A stretch of 64,000 nt of DNA, from the NCBI GenBank assembly GCA_043747595.1, contig JAYTOX010000104.1, forward strand, positions 38,118-102,117. Direction: 5' to 3'. Made by a program: the position numbers and the translations under genes. Below are positions 46,401-56,100 of this stretch, piece after piece; the first letter of the stretch is position 1, and every line of letters starts with the position of its first letter. This stretch comes from JADKIH01 sp043747595 (lineage in GTDB: Bacteria > Bacteroidota > Bacteroidia > AKYH767-A > 2013-40CM-41-45). The notes beneath the pieces are model-generated. The model was not told the DNA's origin. It ran no database searches and saw only the letters and a list, made by a program, of their open reading frames with translations.

Positions 46401-46546
46401 CAAGGCGCTCCTACTACATTATTGTTGGCTCTATTAAAATCATCAAGTAATAAAGACTGGCTATAGGAATTGCCGGCAAAAAAAACTGCTAAAAAAAACA
46501 GAAATAATTTGGAATTAATTCGAATAAAAGTAAAAACTGCCGTCAT
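43424..46546 (-). CDS. T9SS type A protein with PHP-family metallohydrolase domain
   Basis: 1040 residues. After the signal peptide, residues ~30-250 resemble a lectin/LamG-type jelly roll (SLLLDDFNRANNNVVGAPW). Two fibronectin-like repeats follow (LNWTRGNGTECIIIARSG and LNWTRGNGAYCIVVCRGG). At about residue 505-770 lies a PHP-like domain: FGTLHTHTAYSDGD with an HxH pair, MGISDHNHNEG, LYGMEWGTISTGGHVAIYG and TLCHPNT, which is the CehA/McbA type. The sorting domain is at the end (VYPNPSNGSFIVTVS). It may hydrolyse a phosphoester or amide outside the cell. Confidence 0.85.
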   Translation of the reverse strand: MTAVFTFIRINSKLFLFFLAVFFAGNSYSQSLLLDDFNRANNNVVGAPWIETETVAGTGATISANNLRLASATAGRDFTSYDVSTLYNTVYSTNTGLVTWEFNVRQSRLDPSGFDAGNYGVAFILGCTSSNFMTGSGYAIVLGNSNSADNTRLVRFGAGITASAALTGIITPANDYGAEYLTIKVTYNPIGNVWNLYTASSTTAFIDPTVAVYTNVGTASDATYTGNDLMYLGCLWNHASSGTDAALFDNIRIPSACILDTEPTTSSSALNFSAVGANSMILNWTRGNGTECIIIARSGSAVTATPTDGGVYSANTIFSSGTQISAGQYVVYSGSGTTATITGLSATTTYYFSIFEFNGSGCTANFLNTTPATGGTSTIGCVLASEPTLPSSSVSVTATNPNSLKLNWTRGNGAYCIVVCRGGGIITSLPVDGIAYAANATYGLGSTTAPGDYVVYSGTSNTVTVLGLMPGTSYFFSVFEMNGTGCNTNYLTSPASTSGITTAVVTYSTYFGTLHTHTAYSDGDLDGLCPGAGSPTCCYTVGRTANNYNFMGISDHNHNEGPVMTPAKYASGLSEATAYTTANPTFAALYGMEWGTISTGGHVAIYGVNQLLGWNSGNYDVYVAKGDYNGLFNIIANTSGAFATLCHPNTTDFNNLLGSGFNQTYDNAIVGVALRNGPYNSMNTTYSDPAASNTIAYWHTLLSKGYHLGPTIDLDNHNSVTMGKSSQGRTVVLAPSLSPSNVMDAMRNMRFYASEDFNLNVNYNINGIFPMGSIVTQTVNPTLNVNATDGDGETTTTIKIYYGVPGSGSLPTVLTSVSASALTYTHTFGSGTYYYYAEITQADGQKAYTSPIWYTKIITPLPIELLSFDGSYISSGNELHWITASEINNDYFNLERSTDGENFNTIAKIKGAGNSTKNSEYSFLDVWAPSGVNYYRLKQTDFDSKFTYSNIVAIRSLNRDELFLVYPNPSNGSFIVTVSDFYNEGYDLKITNSVGQIVYSLTNSTEGQLKLQPNLKDGLYTLSLIINKQVYNKKLIINSK

Positions 46547-46692
46547 TTATAAAGTTCCTTATTTTTAACCTAGTAAATATACATATATGAGGTATAATTA
46601 AAGATGAATTTATCATAAAACTGAACTTTTATTCTGTAAAATGCGACTCAAGATGGGTGAATCACCTTTTAGTTCGCTTTACATTAAAAAGT

Positions 46693-46709
46693 TGCATTTA
46701 TTAAATGCA
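46693..46709. promoter_or_regulatory. 17-base palindrome, possible operator
   Basis: TGCATTTA and TAAATGCA flank one T, a perfect 8-bp inverted repeat between the divergent PHP-protein and xseA genes. Too short and without a T-run for a terminator. Confidence 0.4.
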
Positions 46710-46765
46710 TTAACAGTGCCTTTTCATTCCTTTTTTTGCATATTGTCGGGGCAGATTCAAAAAAA

Positions 46766-48229
46766 GTGCAGGAAACGGATTCTCAGTATAATTTAAAAAC
46801 TTATTCACTAGCCGATATTTTGGCAAGCGTAAGTTCTATTGTCAAAAAAACCTACGAGAATAAATCGTTTTGGGTTCGATGTGAATTAGTTAAAGTTAAC
46901 CTTCATTTGGCAAGCGGACACTGCTACATCGAATTAGCCGATCGAAATAATGGCATACTGGTAGCCCAGTGTAAGGGGATTATCTGGTCGGAACAATACA
47001 AACTCATTCAAAAAAAATTCGTTTCCGATATTGGCTCGGAACTCGATTCAGGCATGAAAGTGCTTTTTCAATGTGCAGTTGTCTTTCATTCAATCCATGG
47101 GTTTTCCCTAAACATAATTGATGTTGAGCCAGCGTTTACTTTAGGCGAAATGGCCCGCATGAAAAACGAATCTATTCAGCGTCTTAAACAAGAAAATATT
47201 TTCGATCAAAATAAAAAAACTCCTTTTCCGACTTTACCCAAACGCATTGCGATTATTTCTGTTGAAACCAGCCGTGGTTACCAAGACTTCATAAGCACAA
47301 TTACTAATCATTCAAAAAACTATGCTTTTGAATTTTTTCTCTATGAAGCAGCTCTTCAAGGAGAAAATGCAATTATAACCATCAACAAAGCACTCGATAA
47401 AATTAAAGCTCGGCAGAAAGATTTTGATGTAGTAACACTAATTCGTGGTGGTGCCGGCGATACAGGGCTTTCTTGTTATGATGAATATGCGCTTGCAAAA
47501 TCAATTGCCATTTTTCCGCTACCTGTTGTAACCGGAATCGGCCATGCAACAAATGAAACTGTTACAGAAATGGTGGCCTATAAAAATTGCATAACACCCA
47601 CTGCTGCCGCAAGTTTTTTCCTTGAAAAATTTGAATCGCTCGACCGGTTGCTTGACAATACAACAGAATTGTTACTAATTGCAACCGGCAACATAATCAA
47701 AGAGAATAAAGATCAGTTAAAAGACACGCTAAAACGATTTCGGATATCTTCAGAAAATTCTATTGTCAAGAACAGAACAATAATAGCTAACGAATTAAAT
47801 CTCCTTATTACTTTTACCAAACGAGGACTTGATGATAATAAACAATTTCTCCAACATCATATTAACGCAGTAACAACTCTTCCCGGTCGTCAACTATTTT
47901 TATCAAATAAAAACAAATTAAATTTTACCGCTAAACAATTAAGCACTTTATTTAATTTGCACCTTGAAAAAAATCGAAACCAATTATTAAATCAGTCAGA
48001 ATTTCTTAAGGTTGCAAATTTTCAAATTGAGCGCAAAAAAAAGGACCTAGCATTGTTAGAGACAAAGGCAAAATTACTCGACCCATCCAATACATTAGCA
48101 AGAGGATATTCCATTACTAGAAAAAACGGCATTGCTATTACCTCTACCACCACATTAGAAATCGGTGATACAATTGAAACAACTTTAGCTGAAGGAATAG
48201 TATTCAGTAAAGTAGAAAAAACAAATTAA
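46766..48229 (+). CDS. xseA: Exodeoxyribonuclease VII large subunit
   Basis: The large subunit of exonuclease VII, which degrades single-stranded DNA to oligonucleotides. No ATG is available; GTG at 46766 gives 487 residues, while TTG at 46736 would add ten. An OB-fold N-terminal domain (YSLADILASVSSIVKKTYEN, FWVRCELVKVNLHLASGHCY) is followed by the catalytic domain with RIAIISVETSRGYQDFIST, LIRGGAGDTGLSCYDEYALA and GIGHATNETVTEMVAYKNCI (19-20 residue blocks), then a coiled-coil region. xseB follows 13 bases later. Confidence 0.95.
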   Translation: MQETDSQYNLKTYSLADILASVSSIVKKTYENKSFWVRCELVKVNLHLASGHCYIELADRNNGILVAQCKGIIWSEQYKLIQKKFVSDIGSELDSGMKVLFQCAVVFHSIHGFSLNIIDVEPAFTLGEMARMKNESIQRLKQENIFDQNKKTPFPTLPKRIAIISVETSRGYQDFISTITNHSKNYAFEFFLYEAALQGENAIITINKALDKIKARQKDFDVVTLIRGGAGDTGLSCYDEYALAKSIAIFPLPVVTGIGHATNETVTEMVAYKNCITPTAAASFFLEKFESLDRLLDNTTELLLIATGNIIKENKDQLKDTLKRFRISSENSIVKNRTIIANELNLLITFTKRGLDDNKQFLQHHINAVTTLPGRQLFLSNKNKLNFTAKQLSTLFNLHLEKNRNQLLNQSEFLKVANFQIERKKKDLALLETKAKLLDPSNTLARGYSITRKNGIAITSTTTLEIGDTIETTLAEGIVFSKVEKTN

Positions 48230-48242
48230 ATAGAACATAATT

Positions 48243-48431
48243 ATGAATTACGAAGCAGCATTCAGCGAACTTCAATTGATTGTAAAAGAAATTGAAAATG
48301 GCACCATCAGTGTCGACGAACTAAGCAAACGAGTTAAACGAGCAGCAGAATTAATAAAAATCTGCCGCGAGAAATTAGAAAATACAGAGAAAGAAGTAGG
48401 TGAATTGTTGAAAGGAATTGAAAAGCAATGA
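48243..48431 (+). CDS. xseB: Exodeoxyribonuclease VII small subunit
   Basis: A 62-residue helical protein with the XseB pattern: YEAAFSELQLIVKEIENGT, ISVDELSKRVKRAAELIKIC and a final helix. It multimerises on the coiled coil of XseA. The gene lies 13 bases after xseA, and its stop overlaps the ATG of the next gene (ATGA), so all three are probably cotranslated. Confidence 0.95.
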   Translation: MNYEAAFSELQLIVKEIENGTISVDELSKRVKRAAELIKICREKLENTEKEVGELLKGIEKQ

Positions 48432-48955
48432 AATCACGCCCTGTCTTGAAAACAATATTTATTGGTCTACTTTTTCTAGTAACCAAAGACACTTCCGCTC
48501 AATGGTCATATATCCAAGCAATCGACAGTTCTTTGTCCAAAAACATTTCTAAATACGAAACTTGGTTATCGCATAATGGATTTGAAATAACTCGAGCACA
48601 AGACCAAGCAGCGCTCATTAAAGCGCAGTCGTTAAGTGCAATTTATAATTTGCAATTGAAAGCTTATTCTTTTCAAGCCCAACGTCAACCTATCAATATC
48701 AGGGCTTTTACAAACGACAAAAACATCTTGAAAGCTATAGATATTTTTTTAGTTAGACCTCAACAAGGAGAATACGAAAATCTGCAATTGGTAATATTAA
48801 AATCGAAATACAAACTGCTCAGCGAAACAAAAAACAGGGTGGAGAAAGCAACGATTACCCTTTTTACCAAAAAAGATCAGCGACTGAGCGTTACTTATGC
48901 TGACGACAAAAGCTTTATAATTATTTCGGCAACAACTCTTGGAACTCATGAATAA
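48428..48955 (+). CDS. Exported protein of unknown function
   Basis: 175 residues with a signal peptide (MKSRPVLKTIFIGLLFLVTK, cleaved near DTSAQ). The mature part starts with an amphipathic helix (YIQAIDSSLSKNISKYETWL) and continues with alternating beta segments (IDIFLVRPQQGEYENLQLVI and KATITLFTKKDQRLSVTYAD). No known domain recognised. It overlaps xseB by four bases and the phosphatase gene by eight, so it is translated with both; the operon link to exonuclease VII is probably not functional. Confidence 0.65.
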   Translation: MKSRPVLKTIFIGLLFLVTKDTSAQWSYIQAIDSSLSKNISKYETWLSHNGFEITRAQDQAALIKAQSLSAIYNLQLKAYSFQAQRQPINIRAFTNDKNILKAIDIFLVRPQQGEYENLQLVILKSKYKLLSETKNRVEKATITLFTKKDQRLSVTYADDKSFIIISATTLGTHE

Positions 48956-51128
48956 ATGCAACTATTTCATTTCTCTAACATTTTTATTTTTTGCTCAAAT
49001 CGTTTTTACTTTTGCAGCCGATACAAATACAGGCGTAATTACAATTCCAAATTTTAAAAAATCGGTTGAGCTAGATTCAATTTTTACCTATTCAGCAAGT
49101 GATAGTACTAATTTTTCAAATCCTCAATTCGATGATGCTCATTGGAGATTGGTAGTTGCAGATAGTACATTAAAAGACACTATTTATACCAGGCATCATA
49201 AGATTATTTGGTTTCGTGCACATTTTAAAATTGACTCATCCTTATTTACAGTTCCATTAACCTTCGAAATTCATAGTTACGGTGCTATGGAGTTTTTTCT
49301 TGATGGAAATAAAATACAAACCATTGGAAATGTGAGCGACAATATAGCCTTGTACAAATCAGGGTTCACTATTCGGCCGTACCACCTTCCATTCAATACT
49401 AACAATACAAGTGAACATGTAATAGCCATTCGAACTGCAACATCAGAAGACCAGAAAAGTATATTTATCAATTACAATTCCGATATCGAGAAACAGCCTT
49501 TCAGCATTAAGATAGAAAAAACAGAAGCAACTATTGAAGAGGTTTCAGATTTTAAAATCAACTCTATCTTCTTAACATTCTCTACAATATTTTTAGTTTT
49601 AGGTATATTTCACTTTATCCTTTTTCTTTATTACATGAAGAATAGAGCAAATCTATACTATAGCCTTTTTACGCTATTACTTTTCGTATTATTTTTTGGA
49701 ATTTACACTATGATGAATGGCGCTGATCTAAAATTATCGACGAAAATATTAAAGGTCGAACTAGTCTCTTTATTTTTTGTCCCTCTTTTCTTATTGGGTG
49801 TTTTATACGAAATTTTCTATAAAAAACTTTTAAGGTTTTTCTGGATACTTTCGGGGCTGATAGCTATTTCGCTAATTTGTTATTTTGTTTTTGATGAAAA
49901 AGCTATTGGCGGATTTCTTCAATTCATGATCACTGCTACAATCATTATTGAGATTATTCGCATACTCTACAAGGCACTAAAAGAAAAAAGAGATGGCGCA
50001 AGAATATTTTTATTCGGACTACTCTTACCTATTCTTGGGGCAATATTTTTTTCAATTGCATCGTCTGCACTTTCTAAAGGCGGTTTACAAAAGGCCAGTT
50101 TGTTTATTTCAAATCATTCAGGCGAATTTGTCGGATTCTCTTTTCTTCTTTCAGTAAACATTTCCATGACATTCTATTTAGCCCGCGATTTTGCTAGAAT
50201 GAATAAAAAACTTCAAGAACAATTGAAAGAAATAAAATCGCTTTTCCATAGAACAGTTGAACAAGATGCAGAACGAAAAACAATTCTCGAGAAACAGAAT
50301 GAAAATCTAGAGAGAATGGTTTCCATAAGAACTAACGAGGTGTTATTACAAAAAACAGAAATTGAAAATAAAAATCGTGACTTAAACGATAATTTAAATT
50401 ATGCACGTAGAATTCAAGAAGCTATTTTGCCTGACTTGAATTTTATCAAGCAATCGTTAGAAGACTTTTTTATTATCTATAAACCAAAAGATATTGTAAG
50501 CGGAGATTTTTATTTTTTCTCAAGAAATAAAAACAAAGTAATTATAGCCGTAGCAGATTGCACCGGGCATGGAGTAACAGGAGCCTTCATGAGTATGATT
50601 GGCACTTCCTTGCTTAATCAGATTATTAATGAAAATGGAATTTTAGAGCCGGGAAAAATACTGCAAGAGTTGAGTCATGGCGTATTTGAAGCATTGAACC
50701 AAAGTGAAAGTAATGTAAGCGATGGAATGGATATTGCTATTTGCTCAATAGATTTAGTCAATAATTCTATTGTTTATGCCGGTGCTAATCGGCCACTATG
50801 GTTATTTGTAAATAAAGACTTAGTGGTTGTTAAACCAACAAAAGCGGCTATTGGAGGGTCGCAAAACAAATCAACTACTTTATTTAACGAACATTCTTTA
50901 CAATTAAACAAAGGCGACTCTATTTATCTTTTTACCGATGGATATGCCGATCAATTTGGCGGCTCCCAAGGCAAAAAAATAATGAGTAAACAATTTAAAA
51001 AAGTGCTCAATGAAATCCAACAACTAACCATGCAGGAGCAAGAACAATTCCTTTCAGACTATTTGAACAAATGGATAGGCACATTACCACAGATTGATGA
51101 TATATTAGTGGCAGGTATCCGTTTGTAA
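48948..51128 (+). CDS. 7TM sensor with SpoIIE-type protein phosphatase domain
   Basis: 726 residues from the ATG at 48948. A signal peptide precedes a periplasmic beta domain (~30-200, galactose-binding-like: IIWFRAHFKIDSSLFTVPLT). A seven-helix membrane region (~205-415, 7TMR-DISM type) follows, then a coiled coil (~420-480, EKQNENLERMVSIRTNEV). The PP2C/SpoIIE phosphatase is at ~480-726: IYKPKDIVSGDFYFFSR, VADCTGHGVTGAFMSMIG and YLFTDGYADQFGG carry the metal-binding aspartates. It would dephosphorylate a serine/threonine target such as an anti-sigma antagonist; none is encoded nearby. Confidence 0.92.
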   Translation: MNKCNYFISLTFLFFAQIVFTFAADTNTGVITIPNFKKSVELDSIFTYSASDSTNFSNPQFDDAHWRLVVADSTLKDTIYTRHHKIIWFRAHFKIDSSLFTVPLTFEIHSYGAMEFFLDGNKIQTIGNVSDNIALYKSGFTIRPYHLPFNTNNTSEHVIAIRTATSEDQKSIFINYNSDIEKQPFSIKIEKTEATIEEVSDFKINSIFLTFSTIFLVLGIFHFILFLYYMKNRANLYYSLFTLLLFVLFFGIYTMMNGADLKLSTKILKVELVSLFFVPLFLLGVLYEIFYKKLLRFFWILSGLIAISLICYFVFDEKAIGGFLQFMITATIIIEIIRILYKALKEKRDGARIFLFGLLLPILGAIFFSIASSALSKGGLQKASLFISNHSGEFVGFSFLLSVNISMTFYLARDFARMNKKLQEQLKEIKSLFHRTVEQDAERKTILEKQNENLERMVSIRTNEVLLQKTEIENKNRDLNDNLNYARRIQEAILPDLNFIKQSLEDFFIIYKPKDIVSGDFYFFSRNKNKVIIAVADCTGHGVTGAFMSMIGTSLLNQIINENGILEPGKILQELSHGVFEALNQSESNVSDGMDIAICSIDLVNNSIVYAGANRPLWLFVNKDLVVVKPTKAAIGGSQNKSTTLFNEHSLQLNKGDSIYLFTDGYADQFGGSQGKKIMSKQFKKVLNEIQQLTMQEQEQFLSDYLNKWIGTLPQIDDILVAGIRL

Positions 51129-51219
51129 AACATCGTTTGAAAATTCATCAGTCTAATTGTATGTTTACTTTTTTCGCTATTCCCATCTTTCATTATACTA
51201 AAAGTTAAACCATTTAACA

Positions 51220-52482
51220 ATGCTTGGCCGACAACCGTTTTTTGCTTTCTTAATTTGCTTGGCCTCCGTATTCATTATCGCCCATTTTGTTGACAGAGGA
51301 AAAATAATGACGCCTGAAATATCTGCTCCATATTTCTCCGGAGCAGCATTAATGCATTCCGACAATAAATGGCAATTTAATTTAGGCGAAGTTGACTCAT
51401 TGAAAAAAATAACTTCGATAAATAATACAAAAGCTAGAATTTATGCGCTTGATCATTATAAATTCTCAACTCTGCCATTCAATTCAAGATTTTATGAAAT
51501 TAACCAGCCCGGACTTGTTTATCTTATTTATATCTCTCAACTTCTATTCCCATTCCTAGGCGAAATCGGAAGTTTAAAATTACTGCAATTAATCGTTCAT
51601 CTTTTATTTTCGTTTTCTATTTTGCAATTACTGAATGGGAAAAATAAAAAAACCGTTTTCTTCTTTGGCTATATAACAAACCCATTTATAATTTATCTGA
51701 CTTTATTCCCCTTCTATTACTTTTGGCAAGCGATTCCTTCTTTCGCGCTAATTGTTCTTTTACTCAATAAAAAATTTCATCGTCCAGCCATTTTATATTT
51801 TACAGCAATCGTGTTTGCTTTAATTTATCACGTGAGAGTTTCTACTATACTGCTTAGTACATTCACACTACTTTTTTCGTTTTATTCGATCAGTTTATTC
51901 AAACGAATTGTTGCATTTGCATTAATGATGCTTACCATCTATTTATTAAATCCAAGTTATTTATCGAAACACCCCGGACATGTTATGTATAGTTCGTTCG
52001 GGGCTTATCCAAATTCTCCTGTAAAAGGTTTTTCCGACAACATTTCATTTGAAAACTATGCAAAAGATATTGGACAAAAAATAAATTACTCGACTATTCC
52101 ATCGATGTATGACAAAGAAGTAATTATGGGTGAGGCAAAATGGGGAATGGGAAAATTTATCAATTTCGGTAAGCAGCATCCTTTTATCTTATTGCGAAAT
52201 GCGACGTACAATTTTTTCGAATCATTCGGCTTTGGTTATTTTACTGCTTCAATTTTACTCAGTTATTTTTCTGCTGCATTAGGACTTCTATTTTTTAGTC
52301 TACTTTTTTTAAGGAAAAAGTTTAATTTTATTTTAATGATCACGGCTGCATCACTTACTTTCAATTTATATCTGGCGCCCGTCCCAATCTATTTATTCGG
52401 ATCTTATGTTCTTCTCATTTTCGTTTTTATAGAGACTTTTATTTCTGCTACCAATCCATTTTCTGCACGAAAACCTATTTGA
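51220..52482 (+). CDS. Multi-spanning membrane protein, possibly GT-C glycosyltransferase-like
   Basis: 420 residues with about ten hydrophobic segments, and one long hydrophilic loop (~245-310) between the fifth-to-seventh and later helices. An N-terminal loop with ISAPYFSGAALMHSDNKWQF and, later, YEINQPGLVYLIYI recall polyprenyl-phosphate sugar transferases, but no acidic DxD/ExD motif could be pinned down. It is preceded by a 91-base gap and followed by a gene-free region with a hairpin. The family is uncertain. Confidence 0.6.
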   Translation: MLGRQPFFAFLICLASVFIIAHFVDRGKIMTPEISAPYFSGAALMHSDNKWQFNLGEVDSLKKITSINNTKARIYALDHYKFSTLPFNSRFYEINQPGLVYLIYISQLLFPFLGEIGSLKLLQLIVHLLFSFSILQLLNGKNKKTVFFFGYITNPFIIYLTLFPFYYFWQAIPSFALIVLLLNKKFHRPAILYFTAIVFALIYHVRVSTILLSTFTLLFSFYSISLFKRIVAFALMMLTIYLLNPSYLSKHPGHVMYSSFGAYPNSPVKGFSDNISFENYAKDIGQKINYSTIPSMYDKEVIMGEAKWGMGKFINFGKQHPFILLRNATYNFFESFGFGYFTASILLSYFSAALGLLFFSLLFLRKKFNFILMITAASLTFNLYLAPVPIYLFGSYVLLIFVFIETFISATNPFSARKPI

Positions 52483-52622
52483 CCTTTTGAATTATTCAGA
52501 AATTGGCAGTTATTCTATCAATATTCAATTGTAAGATTTCTTGATTTTTTACCAAGCAAAAAAGAACTTTTACATAAATAAGGCCGTCAGACGCTCACAA
52601 ATTTTAAAAATCGATTTTTAGT

Positions 52623-52680
52623 ATGGCCATTCCAAGTTAAATTTGATAAGATGTCAATTCGCTTGAATGGCCTTGTTTTG
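52623..52680 (+). terminator. Hairpin behind the membrane protein gene
   Basis: GGCCATTCCAAG (52625-52636) pairs with CTTGAATGGCC (52662-52672) with one bulged base, followed by TTGTTTTG. The loop is 25 bases, longer than usual, so terminator is probable, not certain. Confidence 0.5.
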
Positions 52681-52707
52681 TAATGTTTGTAGACTGTTTG
52701 AGTAATC

Positions 52708-52738
52708 TTGATTTTATTTTTTTCGTTATATAAATTTA
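52708..52738 (+). promoter_or_regulatory. Probable promoter before the small exported protein gene
   Basis: TTG (52708-52710), a 20-base spacer and TAAATTTA (52731-52738) match TTG-N20-TAnnTTTG except for the last base. The ATG is at 52752. Confidence 0.4.
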
Positions 52739-52751
52739 AAAATATTCGATC

Positions 52752-53105
52752 ATGAAGTATCTTCTTTCATTCTTTATGGTGTTTGCAATTTTCACTTTTG
52801 CTACGCCTCCTTTGCAATCAACATTCGATGCTGATAAAAAAGAAATGTTGGTTTCATTACCATATCTATCAGACAAAAATGCTGCTATTATCGACAGAGG
52901 GTTAAAATCGACTGTTGGTATTATTGGAATACAAAGTTGTTACGAATTAAAAGTGATGATTATTTCATACAATCCAAAATTAGTGGACGAAGTGAAAATT
53001 TTTCAGACAATGAAGTCATTAGAAATTAATTCATCCATCGAATTAATGTATCATTCAGATATTAACAAGATAAGAGCTTCTTATGCAATAACGATAATTA
53101 GATAA
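52752..53105 (+). CDS. Small exported protein, HMA-like fold
   Basis: 117 residues with a signal peptide (MKYLLSFFMVFAIFTFATPP). The mature part can be read as a ferredoxin-like alpha/beta fold of the heavy-metal-associated (HMA) type: a strand IIGIQSCYELKVMIISYNP followed by a helix KLVDEVKIFQTMKSLEI and a final strand. Only one Cys is present, so the CxxC metal site is absent. Function unknown. It lies 24 bases before the giant T9SS gene and shares its probable promoter. Confidence 0.65.
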   Translation: MKYLLSFFMVFAIFTFATPPLQSTFDADKKEMLVSLPYLSDKNAAIIDRGLKSTVGIIGIQSCYELKVMIISYNPKLVDEVKIFQTMKSLEINSSIELMYHSDINKIRASYAITIIR

Positions 53106-53129
53106 AAAAAATATTAAATACATTTTCCG

Positions 53130-56100
53130 ATGAAACTAAATTTTACAAAATTCTGCTTTCTTTTTCTATTGGCATTCATCTCGTATAATTCGAGCTTCGG
53201 TCAATCAGATAATCTTTGTCCAACTAGTTCTGTTCCTATTTTAACAGTCAACCCGTGCAATTCAGGAACTAATTATACTTTGTCACAAAGTTTTACTGTA
53301 GACAACAATTCAAACGTTTCGAATAATACCTCTTGTGTTAGTTCGGGAAATAATAAACGTGATGGCTGGTATAGTTTCACAGCAACGAGTTCGACGACAA
53401 ATATTCTTGCTACCGTTAGTGCAAATAATAAAAATATTGCCTTAGCAGTTTATAGTGGCCTATGCGGTTCCATGGTTGAATTAGGGTGTGCAAATGCCGG
53501 TGGTAATGGCGCAAATGAAAGTTTGACCTTTGCCAGTACACCGGGAACAACTTATTACATTCGAATTATTCGTTATAATTCCGGAAGCACAAATAACTCA
53601 ACTGATGGTACTATAATAGTAAACTCACCTGCAACGAATGACAATTGCAATACAACGATCTCTCTTACACCTTCTGCACCCGGTGGCGCTTGTGTACCAA
53701 CTTGCGGAACTTCATTTGGGGCTACTGCTTCTTCGCCAAGTACAGGATGTTCAGGAACAGCCAACGATGATGTTTGGTATTCGTTTATCGCAACTCAGAT
53801 TTCTCATACCATTACAGTTTCCGGCTCTTCTTCCTATAATGCAGTCGTTGAATTATTATCTGGCAGTTGTGGGTCTTTAACAAACTTAGCTTGTGCCGAC
53901 TTAACTAATTCGGGAGGAACAGAAACTCTTACCTATGGAAATCTCATTCCCGGAAATACGTATTTCATTAGAGTGTACGACTATGCCTCAGGAGCACCTT
54001 CAACAACAGGTTTTAGTATCTGTGTTACTACACCTATACTTCCAACATGCCCAGGTTCATTGGGAGCTGGCGTTGTAAATATTGGTAGCTTGCCATACAA
54101 TTCAGCAGGAAGAACTACTACAGGTGCAGGAAATGAAATCACTGCTACTAACTCTATCATTTGTGGCAACTCAAATTATTATCAAGGGAATGACGAGGTT
54201 TTTATTTTTACTCCTTCTACTACAGGCAACATTTCTATTTCCCTTACAAGCGGAAGTAGTAATGTTGGAATAATGCTATACAAAGGTTGTCCGTTTCTCG
54301 GACAAGGCGGATCGTGTGTAGCTAACTCTCAAAGCACTTCAGGAAATCAATTTCTTTGTGTGAATGTTTTAGCAGGATCTACATATTATTTAGTAGTAGA
54401 TAGGAACTCTACTACAGCAATAAGCAGCTATGCTATTTCTATCTCTACTCCTTCGGCATCTTCACCTCCCGGATCGACTTGCGCAAATGCAGTAGCTGTT
54501 ACACTTCCATTTACCGCAATTAATCAATCGACACTTTGTAAAGGCGACGACTATAATAATTCTACATCCGGATCATGTGCTTCGCTTTATGAAAGTGGCG
54601 AAGACATGGTTTATGCTTTAACTATTCCAAGCGCACAATGTATTTCTGTTACTCTCTCTAATACATCTTCGTCGCAAGCAGGATTTCAAGTGTATGAAAA
54701 TTGTCCCGGATCTGCCGGAGCAAATTGTTTAGGATTTGTTGGTGGTGGTAACGTTACCGGAAATTTTTCATTACCGAATGCCGGAACATATTATATTATT
54801 GTTGACAGCTGGGCTCCACCAACAGTTCTAACTTATTCTATAGGCATTACATCCGTTGCAGGAACAATTACCAATGATCTTCCTTGCAATGCAATTAATT
54901 TACCCCTCAATACAAACGTGAACGGTGATAACAGTTGCACCGGAAGTGCCCTTGAACCCGGCGCTCCTTCATGCTGGACAACAGGTGCGTTAAATACAGT
55001 TTGGTATACGGTAGTACCAACTGGAACTAGTTTAATTATAAAAACATTTCTAGGCACACTTTCCAATACACAAATTGCATTGTACTCTGGATCTTGTAAT
55101 GCATTAGTCCAAGTAGCGCCAACTAGTTCTTCTTGCAATCAAGATATTACCTGCGGAGTTAACACTACTTTAAATTCACAAATTACAGTAAGCGGATTAA
55201 CACCCGGACAAACATATTATATAAGAGTAGACGGCGCCATCGACAGAACAGGGACGTTTGGAATAATGGCGGTTGATGGTGTTATTGGATTGCCTCCTGT
55301 TTATGGACAAGACTGCACACAGCCGCTACCTGTTTGTTCAAATACCATCAACGTCGCAAATCCGGGCTTTACCGCTTTCGGTAATGCATGTGATTTTGGA
55401 AGCAGTTTAAATTGCTTGCTTTCCGGTGAGCGTTCCGGATCGTGGTACATAATCCCTATTGGCACGAATGGTAATTTAGAATTTGATATTGTTCCAAATG
55501 ATTGGTTAGGTGCGCCAAGTACAATAAGTACAGATTATGACTTTGCAATTTGGGAAATTGGCATGAGCGGAATTCAATGTTCGCAACTTGGCTCAAACGC
55601 ACCTGTACGTTGCAACTATAGCGCACTTGGTGTTACAGGCATAAGTGGTACAGGAAATTCTCCCGGGGCTTATCCAGGTTATAATGCTTCTTATGAACCT
55701 GCAATAGCAGCTACTGTTGGACAAGTATATTTATTATTCGTTTCAAATTACACAAACAGCACTTCTGGTTTTACAATGAATTTTACAGGAGTGCCAGACC
55801 CGATAAACTATGCTGTTCCTGTTTCTCCTCTTTCATGGATTGGAAATACAAACAGTAGCTGGGGCGTTTCGGCCAATTGGGGTTCATGTGCAATTCCTGA
55901 TTGTTCGGTTGACGCAACAATCACAAATGCTTCAATTAATCAACCAATAATATCTTCAAATCAAACTGTAAAAAATATTACGATCAATCCAGGGTCAACT
56001 TTAACAATCAATTCAAACGTGACACTCTCTGTTTGCGGAAATTTTACAAACAACGGACGCTTAATTACACTGCCGGGATCTACCGTTAAGTTTGTCGGTA

